NCBI GenBank assembly: GCA_947629175.1
Contig: CANRCT010000005.1
Coordinates: 34,676 to 98,675 of the forward strand
Origin: an uncultured Muribaculaceae bacterium
Lineage (GTDB): Bacteria; Bacteroidota; Bacteroidia; Bacteroidales; Muribaculaceae
DNA length: 64,000 bases
Direction of reading: 5' to 3'
Part shown: piece after piece, positions 45,647 through 54,491 of the stretch
Layout of the letters: each line of letters begins with the position of its first letter
Numbering within the stretch: position 1 is the first letter of the stretch
Translations under genes and position numbers: made by a program
Notes under the pieces: generated by a model
Databases searched by the model: none
The model's input: the letters and a program-made list of their open reading frames with translations, nothing else
What the model was told of the DNA's origin: nothing

Positions 45647-46675
45647 TCAGATGCCGAAGCGCCAGCCGAATTTGGCGGTTATGCTTAACAGTCCGTTGGC
45701 CAGGGCGGAGTGTTTTTCAAAAAACAGGGCCGCGTCGTTTTTGACTATTACGCCGAGAAACCACCTGTCGTGATTCCACACGAATGACGCGTTGAAGCGG
45801 TTAGAAAGACGGAAGGTGCAGCGGCGTCTGTTTTCGGCAGCCGTGCTGCCGATAACGATGGACGGAACGAGCGATTCGCTGATGCCGACGGTGATATTGC
45901 GGCGTATCACCCAATTGTGGCCATATCCGACTTTTATGCCGAAAGCCTGCCCCCGGGTGTCATACTGCGCAGGGCCGGAGTAGTTCAGCTCAGGGGGCAG
46001 CTTGCTGAAATCGAACCTGAAATTCTGGTTGACATATGAAAGCCCCAAAGAAAAAGAGCCCTGGCTTTTCTGCTGCAGCCGGCTTAATGCGAATGCGGCA
46101 GCGTATGAGTAACGCTTGTGATTGAAGAAATAGTTGGCTTCTATGCCCCATTCGGATGTCTTGACTCCGTCGAATTTCAGCCGGTGGATCTTCTTTCCGT
46201 CGTATTCGGTGATGTTCATCCCGATATTGTTGCTGATGGAGTAGAAGCTTGCCGACAGTAGCGCGCAGGAGAAGTCGAAATTGAATTTTGACTTAGTGCG
46301 GTCGCTTCCGCCGGTGAGTTTGTTGATGTTGAGATCGTAGGCGAGAGAAACGGCCATGTAGGTGAGATCGATGCCGACGGTGCTGTTTGTCGGCGAATTC
46401 ATCTTTATGCTGTTGTGATCCGAGAAATACAGGTTATTGTAGTCAAACCAGCTGTCGGAGCGCAGTTTGATGTTCATGTTGTAGCCGGTGCCTTTGACGT
46501 AAGCAGTGTCGTAGGTGTTGAAAAACCGGTCGCCCCAGCGATAGGTGTTGACGCAGAATCTGGCGAATCTGCCCTTTGCGGCTATGGAATCGAGGTCAAA
46601 CGACAATGCCGCCGCATTGAAAGATACGGCACATGCTAAAAGCAAAAGTATCCGGCTCGGGGCTGCATTAAACAT
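45647..46675 (-). CDS. DUF4421-family outer-membrane beta-barrel protein
   Basis: A 342-residue exported protein with a signal peptide (LLLLACAVSFNAAA) and then many amphipathic, aromatic beta strands ending in a penultimate aromatic stretch (KFGWRFGI), as in outer-membrane barrels. The N-terminal block (TYRWGDRFFNTYDTAYVKGTG) is typical of DUF4421, found in Bacteroidetes only and of unknown function. It is monocistronic between T9SS-tailed and cyd genes. Confidence 0.75.
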   Translation of the reverse strand: MFNAAPSRILLLLACAVSFNAAALSFDLDSIAAKGRFARFCVNTYRWGDRFFNTYDTAYVKGTGYNMNIKLRSDSWFDYNNLYFSDHNSIKMNSPTNSTVGIDLTYMAVSLAYDLNINKLTGGSDRTKSKFNFDFSCALLSASFYSISNNIGMNITEYDGKKIHRLKFDGVKTSEWGIEANYFFNHKRYSYAAAFALSRLQQKSQGSFSLGLSYVNQNFRFDFSKLPPELNYSGPAQYDTRGQAFGIKVGYGHNWVIRRNITVGISESLVPSIVIGSTAAENRRRCTFRLSNRFNASFVWNHDRWFLGVIVKNDAALFFEKHSALANGLLSITAKFGWRFGI

Positions 46676-46737
46676 GATCAGTCAGCTTGCTCTTGTCGTT
46701 AGTAATTGCAAAATTAATAAAATAATCTGTGGCGCGG

Positions 46738-46775
46738 TATAAAAAAGAGCCCACGTCCGGATGGCGGAAGTGGGC
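46738..46775 (-). terminator. Rho-independent terminator in the cydB-DUF4421 interval
   Basis: The minus strand has GCCCAC paired with GTGGGC around a GC loop, followed by TCTTTTTTAT. It lies 165 bp past the cydB stop and 63 bp before the DUF4421 start. Confidence 0.75.
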
Positions 46776-46879
46776 CGAGAAGGTTATATATCCTACGGTT
46801 TACCCTTTGTTAGACTCAGGGTTAAAATAGGGCCTTGGCTTTTTAATAACGCCAGCAAAATGCCTTCTCTTGCAAGTTA

Positions 46880-46916
46880 AACGCCGGGATGCGGCGATAG
46901 TTCGCGTCCCGGCGTT
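46880..46916 (-). terminator. Terminator of cydB
   Basis: A perfect 10-bp stem (46880-46889 with 46907-46916) starts 25 bp after the cydB stop. The T-run is short. Confidence 0.7.
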
Positions 46917-46940
46917 AAAATATGTTGGCGATAGGGCGGT

Positions 46941-48062
46941 TCAGTGGCCGGAGTCGGTAGCGGTCACCTTAACCGAGTCCATCTTGCGCCATGCCACGAT
47001 GATGTAGGCTGCTACGAAAGGCACGATCACCGACACCCAGCTCATCACCGTGAGTGTGAACTTTGTGGATGAGCTGTTGCGAATGCTGAGCGAACTCTGC
47101 GGATCAAGCAGCGACGGATAGTAGGCTGTGGAGTTGAATCCGGCATAGCAGAAGAGGGCTATGATGACGAGGATAGTACCTGCCCCGGCCCACCATATGC
47201 CCCCGCGCCAGGATTTACGCAACATGGTGCCTCCGATGCCCCACAGTACGGCCAGTACTCCTGCTGCGAACGCTATTGTGGCCGGCCAGAGGGCGAGGAG
47301 ATTGTGGAGATACTTGTAGTCGGTCCACTCGAATGTGGCGGGGCCTGTCTGAGTCAGTCCGCGCTGTGTTAGCAGCACGGCGAGAAATGCCAGAAACAGC
47401 GCTACGAAGACGATGCCGTTGACGGCCGTCTGCCGGCGCAGCTTGGCGCAGAATGCGTCGTCGGCAATGTCGTTGAGCATGTAGAGCGAGGCGAGAGTGC
47501 GGGCGAGCATCAGCACAGTCACTCCCAGAAGCAGGTTCTTCCAGCAGGCGATGGCCTCGAGTCCGTGAGTCGGCGCCCATCGGGATATGACGGGCGATCC
47601 ATGGTCGAGTATATTGCCCATGCTTACGGTGAACTCCGCTCCGAAAAACATCATGCCTACTGCCACGCCGAGCAGTATGCATCCCACGCATCCGTTGATC
47701 AGCAGGAAGCAGTCGTAGGTGCGTGTGCCGAAGAGGTTGCCCGGCTTGCGGCGGAATTCATAGCTGACAGCCTGAAGCACGAAGCTGAAGAGTATGAGCA
47801 TCCAGAGCCAGTAGGCGCCCCCGAAGCTTGTGGAGTAGAATAGCGGGAACGATGCGAAAAATGCGCCTCCGAATACTACGAGCGTAGTGAATGTCAGCTC
47901 CCATTTCTTGCCGAGGGAGCCGATGATCATGGTGCGTTCCGTCTCAGCAAAGCGCTGGAAGAGCATGGTCTGTCCGCCCTGCACGAAGAGCAGAAATACG
48001 AGCAGAGCGCCCAGTACGGCTATAAGCAGCCACCAGTAATCCTGAAGATATTCGAGTTCCAT
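46941..48062 (-). CDS. cydB: Cytochrome bd ubiquinol/menaquinol oxidase subunit II
   Basis: A 373-residue inner-membrane subunit with about eight or nine hydrophobic helices. The N-terminus (LQDYWWLLIAVLGALLVFLLFVQGGQ) is the conserved CydB start, and the family's first helix glycine-glutamine block is visible. It forms the bd oxidase with CydA, reducing O2 to water at high affinity, so this anaerobe can scavenge oxygen. It lies 9 bp after cydA and is the last gene of the DUF4492-cydA-cydB operon. No cydX or cydDC is adjacent. Confidence 0.94.
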   Translation of the reverse strand: MELEYLQDYWWLLIAVLGALLVFLLFVQGGQTMLFQRFAETERTMIIGSLGKKWELTFTTLVVFGGAFFASFPLFYSTSFGGAYWLWMLILFSFVLQAVSYEFRRKPGNLFGTRTYDCFLLINGCVGCILLGVAVGMMFFGAEFTVSMGNILDHGSPVISRWAPTHGLEAIACWKNLLLGVTVLMLARTLASLYMLNDIADDAFCAKLRRQTAVNGIVFVALFLAFLAVLLTQRGLTQTGPATFEWTDYKYLHNLLALWPATIAFAAGVLAVLWGIGGTMLRKSWRGGIWWAGAGTILVIIALFCYAGFNSTAYYPSLLDPQSSLSIRNSSSTKFTLTVMSWVSVIVPFVAAYIIVAWRKMDSVKVTATDSGH

Positions 48063-48071
48063 ATTGTCAGA

Positions 48072-49637
48072 TCATTTTTCTATTTCAAAATCGGTTTCGG
48101 CGCCCTTGCGGAGCTGTCGGGCCATGATGCACATCTCGGCTGCAAGGAATGCGGTGAATACGACAGCAAACATCCAGAATGTGGTCTGAACGCTGCCTGC
48201 GGATATGTCGCTGACAGCGGCCTGCACGGGCATCAGCCCCTCAATGATCCAGGGCTGGCGTCCTACTTCGGCTGTAACCCATCCTGCTTCGGAGCAGATC
48301 CATACGATAGGTATTGATGCGATCGCAAGCCATATATACCACCTCTTTTCGAGCAAGGCGGGGCGCCGGAATGCTCCCCAGAGTGTCAGGGCGAGCATGA
48401 GGCAGAGGAATCCGCCGGCCAGCACCATGATGTGGAACGCATAGTAGGTCACCGCTACCGGCGGCACGGCCTGCTGCGGCGAATCGAAATATCCGTAGCC
48501 GAAGTAGCGGAAGTCGGCCTTGATGCGGGCAGCTGCATCTGTCATGGCGGCAGTATCGCCGGCCTTGCGGGCCTCGTCATACTGCCTCAGTGCCTCCTGG
48601 GCTCGCTGTCCGGCGGCTATGCGGTCGGCATAGCTCTCGGTCGCGGTCTCTTTGCCGTCGTTGCCGGTAGCGCGGCCCTCTATCAGGTCGTTGATGCCGG
48701 GCACGTATCCGTCGAAGTCGTGCGTGGCAAGAAACGAAAGACCCTTGGGAATGCTGATGTTGAACAGGAAGTCGGGCTGATCGTCACCCGGCTTTTTGTC
48801 GGGGTTGAGTATGCCGAATGCGCTTATGGCCTGTCCGGCGGAGCCGTCATAGAGGCCCTCCATCGCTGCGAGCTTCATGGGCTGCACGCGGGCTACGTCG
48901 ACCGCCGATCCGTCGCCGCTCCAGAGCGTGCCGAGCATGCCTATGGCGCCCACAGCCGACGCTATCTTGATGGAGCTGACGGCCATGGCGCGGTTGCGTC
49001 CGCGGAGCATGAACCAGGCCGAGATGCCCGTGACGAATACGCCGGAGAGCACCCATCCCGACATGACGGCATGGAAAAACTTGTGCATGGCCACGGGAGA
49101 GAACGCCACAGCCCAGAAATCGTCCATGACATTGCGCATCTGCGCCGGATCGAATTCCATTCCTACCGGATACTGCATCCAGGCGTTGGCTATGAGTATC
49201 CAGAGGGCGGAGATCGAGGCGCCGATGGCTGTCAGCCACGTGGCGGCAAGATGGAAGCGGGGACTGACCTTTTTCCATCCGAAAAACATCACGGCTATGA
49301 ATGTCGACTCCATGAAGAACGCCAGGAGTCCTTCGATGGCCAGCGGGGCGCCGAAGATGTCGCCGACAAACCAGCTGTAGTTCGACCAGTTGGTGCCGAA
49401 TTCAAATTCCAGAATGATGCCGGTAGCCACTCCGAGCGCGAAGTTGATGCCGAAGAGCGTCATCCAGAATTTCGTGATAGCCAGCCAGCGCTGTGAGCGC
49501 GTGCGGTAGTAGATAGTTTCCATTATGCCGATGATCACCGATATGCCGAGGGTGAGCGGCACAAACAGCCAATGATACATGGCTGTGAGCGCAAACTGCC
49601 ATCGGGACCAGTCGACTACTTCTACAAGATTTTCCAT
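48072..49637 (-). CDS. cydA: Cytochrome bd oxidase subunit I
   Basis: A 521-residue haem-bearing subunit with about nine helices. The N-terminus has SRWQFALTAMYHWLFVPLTLG with a haem b595-ligand histidine, and the GRQPWIIEGLMP block near residue 450 is the quinol-oxidation signature of the family. A long periplasmic Q-loop region of about 250-360 is present, similar in size to E. coli CydA (522). It is translated with cydB 9 bp later, and preceded by the DUF4492 gene 49 bp upstream. Confidence 0.95.
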   Translation of the reverse strand: MENLVEVVDWSRWQFALTAMYHWLFVPLTLGISVIIGIMETIYYRTRSQRWLAITKFWMTLFGINFALGVATGIILEFEFGTNWSNYSWFVGDIFGAPLAIEGLLAFFMESTFIAVMFFGWKKVSPRFHLAATWLTAIGASISALWILIANAWMQYPVGMEFDPAQMRNVMDDFWAVAFSPVAMHKFFHAVMSGWVLSGVFVTGISAWFMLRGRNRAMAVSSIKIASAVGAIGMLGTLWSGDGSAVDVARVQPMKLAAMEGLYDGSAGQAISAFGILNPDKKPGDDQPDFLFNISIPKGLSFLATHDFDGYVPGINDLIEGRATGNDGKETATESYADRIAAGQRAQEALRQYDEARKAGDTAAMTDAAARIKADFRYFGYGYFDSPQQAVPPVAVTYYAFHIMVLAGGFLCLMLALTLWGAFRRPALLEKRWYIWLAIASIPIVWICSEAGWVTAEVGRQPWIIEGLMPVQAAVSDISAGSVQTTFWMFAVVFTAFLAAEMCIMARQLRKGAETDFEIEK

Positions 49638-49686
49638 TTTTATCGGATTATTGGATTATGATATAGTTTGTTGTAATGATTTTCGG

Positions 49687-49980
49687 TCACCGGGAGCCGT
49701 TCCCGCGGTCGATCAGTTCGGAGCGCACTGCGTCGGCCCTTTCGTCGTCGGTGGAGTAATCGCGGCTGAGCAGGTCGGGAAAAAAGAACAGTTTGAACAC
49801 CAGAAATAGCAGAGCCAGCTTTATGAGTATGAGCGCCCACAGGCTTCGCCCCACTGTCATGGAGCGGAAGCCGTCGATGTAAAGGTCGGCGGCCCGGCGC
49901 AGGAAGCTCTGATGTGGATTTGCGTCGGCATGAGCTTCGGGGCGGTTAGTTACCATGTCTGTCCCCAGCGGTCTTTTCAT
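49687..49980 (-). CDS. DUF4492 small membrane protein of the cyd operon
   Basis: A 97-residue protein with start chosen at 49980 (MKRPLGTDM); an ATG two codons earlier is also possible. It has a conserved core FLRRAADLYIDGFRSMTVGR followed by a single membrane helix (WALILIKLALLFLVFKLFFFP) and a charged tail. DUF4492 genes commonly precede cydAB in Bacteroidetes and some Campylobacterota; a role as a small structural subunit or assembly factor, like CydX, is likely but unproven. Confidence 0.85.
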   Translation of the reverse strand: MKRPLGTDMVTNRPEAHADANPHQSFLRRAADLYIDGFRSMTVGRSLWALILIKLALLFLVFKLFFFPDLLSRDYSTDDERADAVRSELIDRGNGSR

Positions 49981-50025
49981 GCGCATAAAGTTCGTAAATA
50001 AGCTGTGATGTAGCAACTTTTTCGA

Positions 50026-50033
50026 CAAAAATA
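50026..50033 (-). promoter_or_regulatory. -7 box of the DUF4492-cydAB operon
   Basis: The minus strand reads TATTTTTG (TAnnTTTG) 45 bp upstream of the DUF4492 start; -33 not obvious. It is divergent from the tRNA promoter. Confidence 0.5.
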
Positions 50034-50062
50034 TTATTTCTCTGAAAACTTCTTGCGGATGA

Positions 50063-50094
50063 TTTGGAGATTTGCAAAAAACATACTACCTTTG
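50063..50094 (+). promoter_or_regulatory. Promoter of the tRNA-Ser/tRNA-Cys unit
   Basis: A -33 TTTG (50063-50066), 20 bp, then a -7 TACCTTTG (50087-50094): a full match to the Bacteroidetes consensus. Confidence 0.8.
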
Positions 50095-50130
50095 CACCAC
50101 CAATGAGAAATCGTTGGCAGCAATTACCAC

Positions 50131-50220
50131 GGTGAGGTGGGTGAGTGGCTGAAACCACCAGTTTGCTAAACTGACGTAGGAGCAATCCTACCACGAGTTC
50201 GAATCTCGTCCTCACCGCCA
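50131..50220 (+). tRNA. tRNA-Ser (GCU anticodon)
   Basis: A 90-nt class II tRNA. The acceptor GGTGAGG pairs with CCTCACC and a CCA end is encoded. The anticodon loop reads TTGCTAA (anticodon GCT), followed by a long variable arm (GTAGGAGCAATCCTAC) and a T arm CGAGTTCGAATCTCG. Confidence 0.93.
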
Positions 50221-50265
50221 TAAAGGGAAGCCCGACGCCCTGCAAGGCATCACTTCCTTTTTTAT

Positions 50266-50336
50266 GGTACCATGGCCGAGTGGTTAGGCAACGGTCTGCA
50301 AAACCGTGTACAGCAGTTCGATTCTGCTTGGTACCT
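50266..50336 (+). tRNA. tRNA-Cys (GCA anticodon)
   Basis: A 71-nt tRNA: the acceptor GGTACCA pairs with TGGTACC, the anticodon stem-loop is ACGGTCTGCAAAACCGT with anticodon GCA, and the T arm is CAGCAGTTCGATTCTGCTT-like. No CCA is encoded. It lies 45 bp after tRNA-Ser; the gap has a weak GGAAG/CTTCC hairpin with six T that could separate them. Confidence 0.92.
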
Positions 50337-50464
50337 CTTAGGTTAATGAAATTTTGATTTATTGAGCGGTTGTCGAGCGGGAGCTTGGCAACCGGTTCTC
50401 TTTTATGGGGAGTCTGAATATCGCACTCTGACCGGCGGTCTATGCCGAGGCGGGAGTGCACCGG

Positions 50465-52387
50465 TCAGCGCGTATGGCCGCGCAGGTCGATGTTGAAAAG
50501 CTGGCGGCCGTCGGCGCCCCACACGAACACCTGCTCCTCGCGCCCTTTCGTAAGATTGCGGAGCACCATAACGGCGTTGGCCGGAGCGGTGAATCCGATG
50601 CTGAATCCGTCGGACATCTTGCGTCCGAGTGACTTTACGCCACGGTCGGTGAAATATACGAGCTCGTACTCCTGGCCGGGAAGCACGAAGTTGTCGTCAT
50701 TGTGCGCCACGAGAAAAAGATTGGTGATGTCGCTGTCCGAATCAAACTTCACTATCATGTCGCCGCAGTCGGGTTGAAGCGGTGCCCAAGAGAGTATGTC
50801 GCTGTCGACGATGTTGCTGTAGCGGCCGTCGGCAGCTGCGCGTCCGGCTACGGATGCCGGGATCGGATCGGCGCCTACGGAGTCGCGGCTCGCCGTCAGC
50901 GACGCTATCATGGCGTTGCCCGGTGTGTCCTTTATGATGCGTATGTAGTGCTCGCGCAGCGGCTTGTCGAGGGGGATGCGGCAGTAGCTGTGAGCGGGAG
51001 TCTGTTCTATTCTGTGAATGTCGCGCCAAGGGCCGGCGGCGGTCGGCGCGGCTTGTATGCGGCAGCCGATGAGGGTCGACATGCGCTCGACGAGATGAAA
51101 TCTCCGCGGAAACTTTCGGGTCAGGCTGACGCTTTGTGTCTCTTCGGTGCGTGGCTCGAACGAATGGACGCGGCCGTCGGCCGTCAGCATGAACGGCCAG
51201 CCGCACTGCTCGTAGCGTCCCGATGCTGACCGCACAGGGAAGAATATCACCTCCGGCTCTATGTCGGTGAACACGGCTCTGCCGCCGCTACGGCGCGCTA
51301 TGTCGACCGGCGTGAAGGCGTGGCCGGTGAATATGCCTAAATATACATTGCCATCGCCGCTGACCTCCACTTCGGCCCGGTTGTGGCCGAAATATTCGGC
51401 GGTGACATCCTTCAGCCGGGGGTGGAGCAGGAGCGGAGGAGCGTCGTGGACGCCGGCATATTTCTCGAGGCGTTCGAGCTGGGGGCCGAACGTCATGCGG
51501 TAGACCTTGCCTTTGCGGCGCAGATCGTAGTGGATGCTGTCGCGGGTCGGAGGGAAACGAAGGTTGTCAAACATACGGTAGATCCCGTCGTGATTGTCAT
51601 ACACCACATTCCATCGGTGCGAGCCGCCGTTGTCGGGCGATACCGGCATCATGTCCACGCTGACCGGTATGCCCATGGCGCGCATGGCGTAGGCCGTGCG
51701 GTCGCAGTCCTCGCGGCAGAAGCCGATCGGGGCCTCGAGCAGCCGCAGCGCCGACCGGTGAGGCGTCTGCAGCAGGTCGCTGTAGGGGCAAGCGCCGATG
51801 AAGGCCGACACGATCCGCGCCGCGTCGACGGCGTTGTCGAGTGCGGCGATGGAGTCCTCTGTGGGTGCGAGCCATTGCCGGTAGGGCCCGCGCCAGTCGC
51901 TGAGGGGTTCGTTGCCCATGCGGTATGGCATGAGCAGTTCGGCCGCCTGTTCGTCGGTCAGAGCGGCGTTCCATTTGCGGCACGCACGCAGTCGGCGGGT
52001 GTCGTCGATGTGTCCGCGCAGCTGGTCGGCCGTGAGCGTGGTCAGATCGCTCGTGCGCTGCATCGGCATCGTCGCGAACTTCCGTCCCGCTTCGGCCTCC
52101 TCGGGCGTCAGATCCCGGTGTCCGGCTGCTTTGGTGTAGATCGCCTCTATCGAGTCCATTCCCGCGCCGGTGAGCGTGCCTTGGCCTATCATCGCTATCG
52201 TCATGAGCTCGGCCATATGACGGTCGGCGCCCTCGTATGATTCCACCATCGAGCGTATCTGCGCCTCGTTGCTCGCCGCCTCGGCATAGGCGCGGGCGAG
52301 CAGCCGGTCATGGTCGGTCGTGCACGAGGTGGCGGCTATCGCCAGAGCGGCCGTCAGAGCTGTCAGATGTCGTAGTTTCGCAAGCAT
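50465..52387 (-). CDS. Transglutaminase-like lipoprotein
   Basis: A 640-residue lipoprotein; the start is set at 52387 (MLAKLRHLTALTAALAIAATSC) for the lipobox. A helical N-terminal region leads to a transglutaminase-like core about 215-285. The likely catalytic cysteine is in GFCREDCDRTAYAMRAMGIP, the histidine in GGSHRWNVVYD and the aspartate in YRMFD. The C-terminal half looks like beta-sandwich carbohydrate- or peptide-binding modules. Such exported transglutaminase-fold proteins in Bacteroidetes act as peptidases or amidases, or are non-catalytic; the substrate is unknown. It is monocistronic and next to repeat locus B. Confidence 0.75.
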   Translation of the reverse strand: MLAKLRHLTALTAALAIAATSCTTDHDRLLARAYAEAASNEAQIRSMVESYEGADRHMAELMTIAMIGQGTLTGAGMDSIEAIYTKAAGHRDLTPEEAEAGRKFATMPMQRTSDLTTLTADQLRGHIDDTRRLRACRKWNAALTDEQAAELLMPYRMGNEPLSDWRGPYRQWLAPTEDSIAALDNAVDAARIVSAFIGACPYSDLLQTPHRSALRLLEAPIGFCREDCDRTAYAMRAMGIPVSVDMMPVSPDNGGSHRWNVVYDNHDGIYRMFDNLRFPPTRDSIHYDLRRKGKVYRMTFGPQLERLEKYAGVHDAPPLLLHPRLKDVTAEYFGHNRAEVEVSGDGNVYLGIFTGHAFTPVDIARRSGGRAVFTDIEPEVIFFPVRSASGRYEQCGWPFMLTADGRVHSFEPRTEETQSVSLTRKFPRRFHLVERMSTLIGCRIQAAPTAAGPWRDIHRIEQTPAHSYCRIPLDKPLREHYIRIIKDTPGNAMIASLTASRDSVGADPIPASVAGRAAADGRYSNIVDSDILSWAPLQPDCGDMIVKFDSDSDITNLFLVAHNDDNFVLPGQEYELVYFTDRGVKSLGRKMSDGFSIGFTAPANAVMVLRNLTKGREEQVFVWGADGRQLFNIDLRGHTR

Positions 52388-52474
52388 ACACGCAAAATTA
52401 GGCAAATTCCCGATATTTTGCCTTCTTTTGGTTGAAATCATTGTTATGAGCATAGTAATCCGAAGCTATATAGG

Positions 52475-52955
52475 CCTGTGCTGACGCGGGGCGGCCTGGA
52501 CCGCGCCCTCCGGGGCTCGGCCGAGCGGGGATGCGTGCTCCTCTGCCCCGGTCTCCGCGCTCCACGTCCCGTACATCCGCTGGCGCGGCTGTCCGATCCG
52601 CGCCCCGCTCCGAACCGGGGATAACAGCCCTCCGCCCGCTCCGCGGCTCCCATCCCCCCCCTCCTCACCCCCTTCGCGCGCAACGTAGCCCCCATCCACC
52701 TGTCTCTCCTCACCGCGCACCTCGCAGCCGCACCTCTCCATTCACTGGCACCTCATCAGTCGCTACAGGAGACTGCTTCCACATGCGCCACCCTGCCATG
52801 GAGGGAGCGGTTCTCCCTCATCCGCGCCATCATGGTCCCGTAGCGACCGCTCCGTCAGTCTGCCATCTACCTGAACCCCCCATGTATCCACGCGTCAGGC
52901 GCCCACTGACGGTAGCCCCGGAGGGTGCGACACCGCGCATTTGCGCCAGTGCAGG
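52475..52955. repeat. GC-rich repeat locus B: 481-bp element with inverted ends
   Basis: The left end CCTGTGCTGACGCGG (52475) and the right end GCGCCAGTGCAGG (52943-52955) are inverted relatives. Inside is the core CCGAACCGGGG (52610-52620) followed by ATAACAGCCC, and CTCCGGGGCT-type pieces occur on both strands. The right half (52910-52955) matches the left end of locus C in reverse. No gene is supported in 52388-53114. Confidence 0.82.
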
Positions 52956-53114
52956 CCTGACAGCGGGCATTTTACAGTTACAGCAGTCTATCGAGAGAAG
53001 TCCCGAGGGGGACGATACCCCGGATTCAAAGTGAAATTCCGGCGCCCCGGGTGGCGGGGGATAAACAAATCGCGGGGCGGGGACGTTTTATATTAAATTA
53101 TAAATACGGTCACT

Positions 53115-53270
53115 ATGTCGCACAAACATCACAACAGACAACAGTCGGACGACCGCCGGAACCGGTCGCTCTATCCGCCCTGCACGCGGCGCACCATGTG
53201 GCTCGCCATCATCATCTCCGTGGTGATCGTGGCTGCCGGCATTTGGGCTTTCTATTCGATACTCGGCTGA
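53115..53270 (+). CDS. Small single-pass membrane protein (51 residues)
   Basis: A basic N-terminal part (KHHNRQQSDDRRNRSLYPP), rich in His and Arg, is followed by one hydrophobic helix (WLAIIISVVIVAAGIWAFY). It has good codon structure between an ATG and a TGA, in the same direction as slyD 60 bp downstream. Similar short proteins with a basic tail and one helix are often found in Bacteroidetes genomes. No function is known. Confidence 0.6.
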   Translation: MSHKHHNRQQSDDRRNRSLYPPCTRRTMWLAIIISVVIVAAGIWAFYSILG

Positions 53271-53330
53271 CACCCGAGTCTCTGGCACGGTTTTTGCAAC
53301 CTCAAAAGAAAATCAAACATCATAAAATAT

Positions 53331-53933
53331 ATGGAAAAGATTCAACCCGGAAAATATGTAGAGCTGGGCTACGACCTCTATGAGGTCACTCCCCGCGGTG
53401 AGATTCTCGTGCACCAGACCGACAAGGCCGATCCCGAGAAGATAATATTCGGAGTCACTCCCGGTATGATCCGTCCGCTCGAAAAGGCCATCGAGGGCCT
53501 GGAGCAGGGCGGCGAGTTCGACGTGACGGTCAAGGCCGAAGAGGCTTTCGGTCCGCACGATCCCGAGCAGGTGGCGCGTCTGGAGAAGGACGTGTTCACC
53601 GTCGACGGCAAATTCGACTCCGAGATGGTCAAGCCGGGCGCCATGCTCCCGATGATGACCTCCGACGGCTACCGCATCAACGGTCTCGTGGAGGAGGTGA
53701 CCGACACCGAGGTGGTGATGGACTTCAACCATCCCCTCGCAGGCAAGGACGTGCGCTTCAAGGGTTCGATCCTGACCGTGCGCGACGCCACTCCCGAAGA
53801 ACTTCAGCCGGCCCACGGCTGCGGTTGCGGCTGTCATCATGATGGCGGCGACTGCGGCGACGGCTGCGGCTGTTCCGACCATGATGGTGATTCGTGCGGC
53901 TGTCACGACCATGACGGCTGCGGCTGCCACTGA
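53331..53933 (+). CDS. slyD: FKBP-type peptidyl-prolyl isomerase, SlyD-like
   Basis: A 200-residue cytoplasmic prolyl isomerase and chaperone. The FKBP fold is split by an insert-in-flap domain as in SlyD: VELGYDLYEV, then TPGMIRPLEKAIEGLEQGGEFDV, then PEEAFGP-like KAEEAFGPHDPEQV, and HPLAGKDVRFKGSI near residue 140. The C-terminal 40 residues are a Cys/His/Asp/Gly-rich tail (GCGCGCHH, GCGCSDHDGDSCGCHDHDG), the metal-binding tail that gives SlyD its nickel role. Its last codons (CGCH-stop) and terminator are repeated 1.9 kb downstream, at 55832. Confidence 0.93.
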   Translation: MEKIQPGKYVELGYDLYEVTPRGEILVHQTDKADPEKIIFGVTPGMIRPLEKAIEGLEQGGEFDVTVKAEEAFGPHDPEQVARLEKDVFTVDGKFDSEMVKPGAMLPMMTSDGYRINGLVEEVTDTEVVMDFNHPLAGKDVRFKGSILTVRDATPEELQPAHGCGCGCHHDGGDCGDGCGCSDHDGDSCGCHDHDGCGCH

Positions 53934-54000
53934 TCGCGTGCTTTAAGACCAGATAGCTTCCGGCCCCCGCTCCGACGCCTCCCGCAGGCCCGGCGCGGGG
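53918..54000 (+). repeat. Direct repeat, left copy: slyD 3' end plus terminator start
   Basis: 83 bp that match 55832-55914 with two differences. It covers the last 15 bases of slyD and its downstream hairpin region; the hairpin is broken here because the sequence after 54000 differs. Confidence 0.92.
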
Positions 54001-54241
54001 CTGTTATATTTCCGGTTGAGTTATGTTCATTGTTGGTTGTCCTCTCGTTGCTATGAGAACTGATATAATGCTATATAAGGCTTTTTTAGACGTTAATTTC
54101 GGTTTTTTTAATTTTTTCTTTCTTCCGTGTTGTGAATTTGATTAAAAAAAAATATTTTTGCAAAACAATATCTGCTTAAACCAACAGGCTTTTTCAGACG
54201 TTGTATAGATAATTTAATTATTAACCAAACCTAACAGGAAA
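54001..54241 (+). other. AT-rich leader of the NVEALA cassette
   Basis: No gene. A promoter-like TATTTTTG at 54153-54160 (TAnnTTTG) has TTTG 12 bp upstream, closer than the usual 19-21 bp. An imperfect 16-base direct repeat (GGCTTTTT-AGACGTT type) occurs near 54079-54094 and 54187-54202. Confidence 0.5.
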
Positions 54242-54472
54242 ATGAAAAGAAAAATTCTTGTAGGCGTCCTGGCTGCGGTTGTGGGTGCAATTGGTTATTT
54301 TGGGGTGAATTCCTCGAATAATCGACCCGAAAGGCTGCTTCTTGATGACGTCGAAGCTGTGGCATCGTGTGAACTCCCGGACGGATATAGCGCGAACGGA
54401 CATTGTGTGTCTAACGATAGGAATGAGCATTTCTGTTCTAATATAGACGGAGAGCAAAATTGTTATCAGTAA
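54242..54472 (+). CDS. NVEALA-family small exported peptide
   Basis: 76 residues. An N-terminal hydrophobic leader (KILVGVLAAVVGAIGYFGV) is followed by the family hallmark LLLDDVEAVAS, and then a Cys-rich C-terminus with four cysteines (residues about 43-75: CELPDGYSANGHC, FCSNIDGEQNC) that could form two disulfides. NVEALA peptides are known only from Bacteroidetes, are usually near propeller lipoproteins like the one 190 bp downstream, and have no proven function. A toxin, signal or adhesin precursor cannot be told apart. Confidence 0.75.
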   Translation: MKRKILVGVLAAVVGAIGYFGVNSSNNRPERLLLDDVEAVASCELPDGYSANGHCVSNDRNEHFCSNIDGEQNCYQ

Positions 54473-54491
54473 ACCTGATGATGATTCCTGA

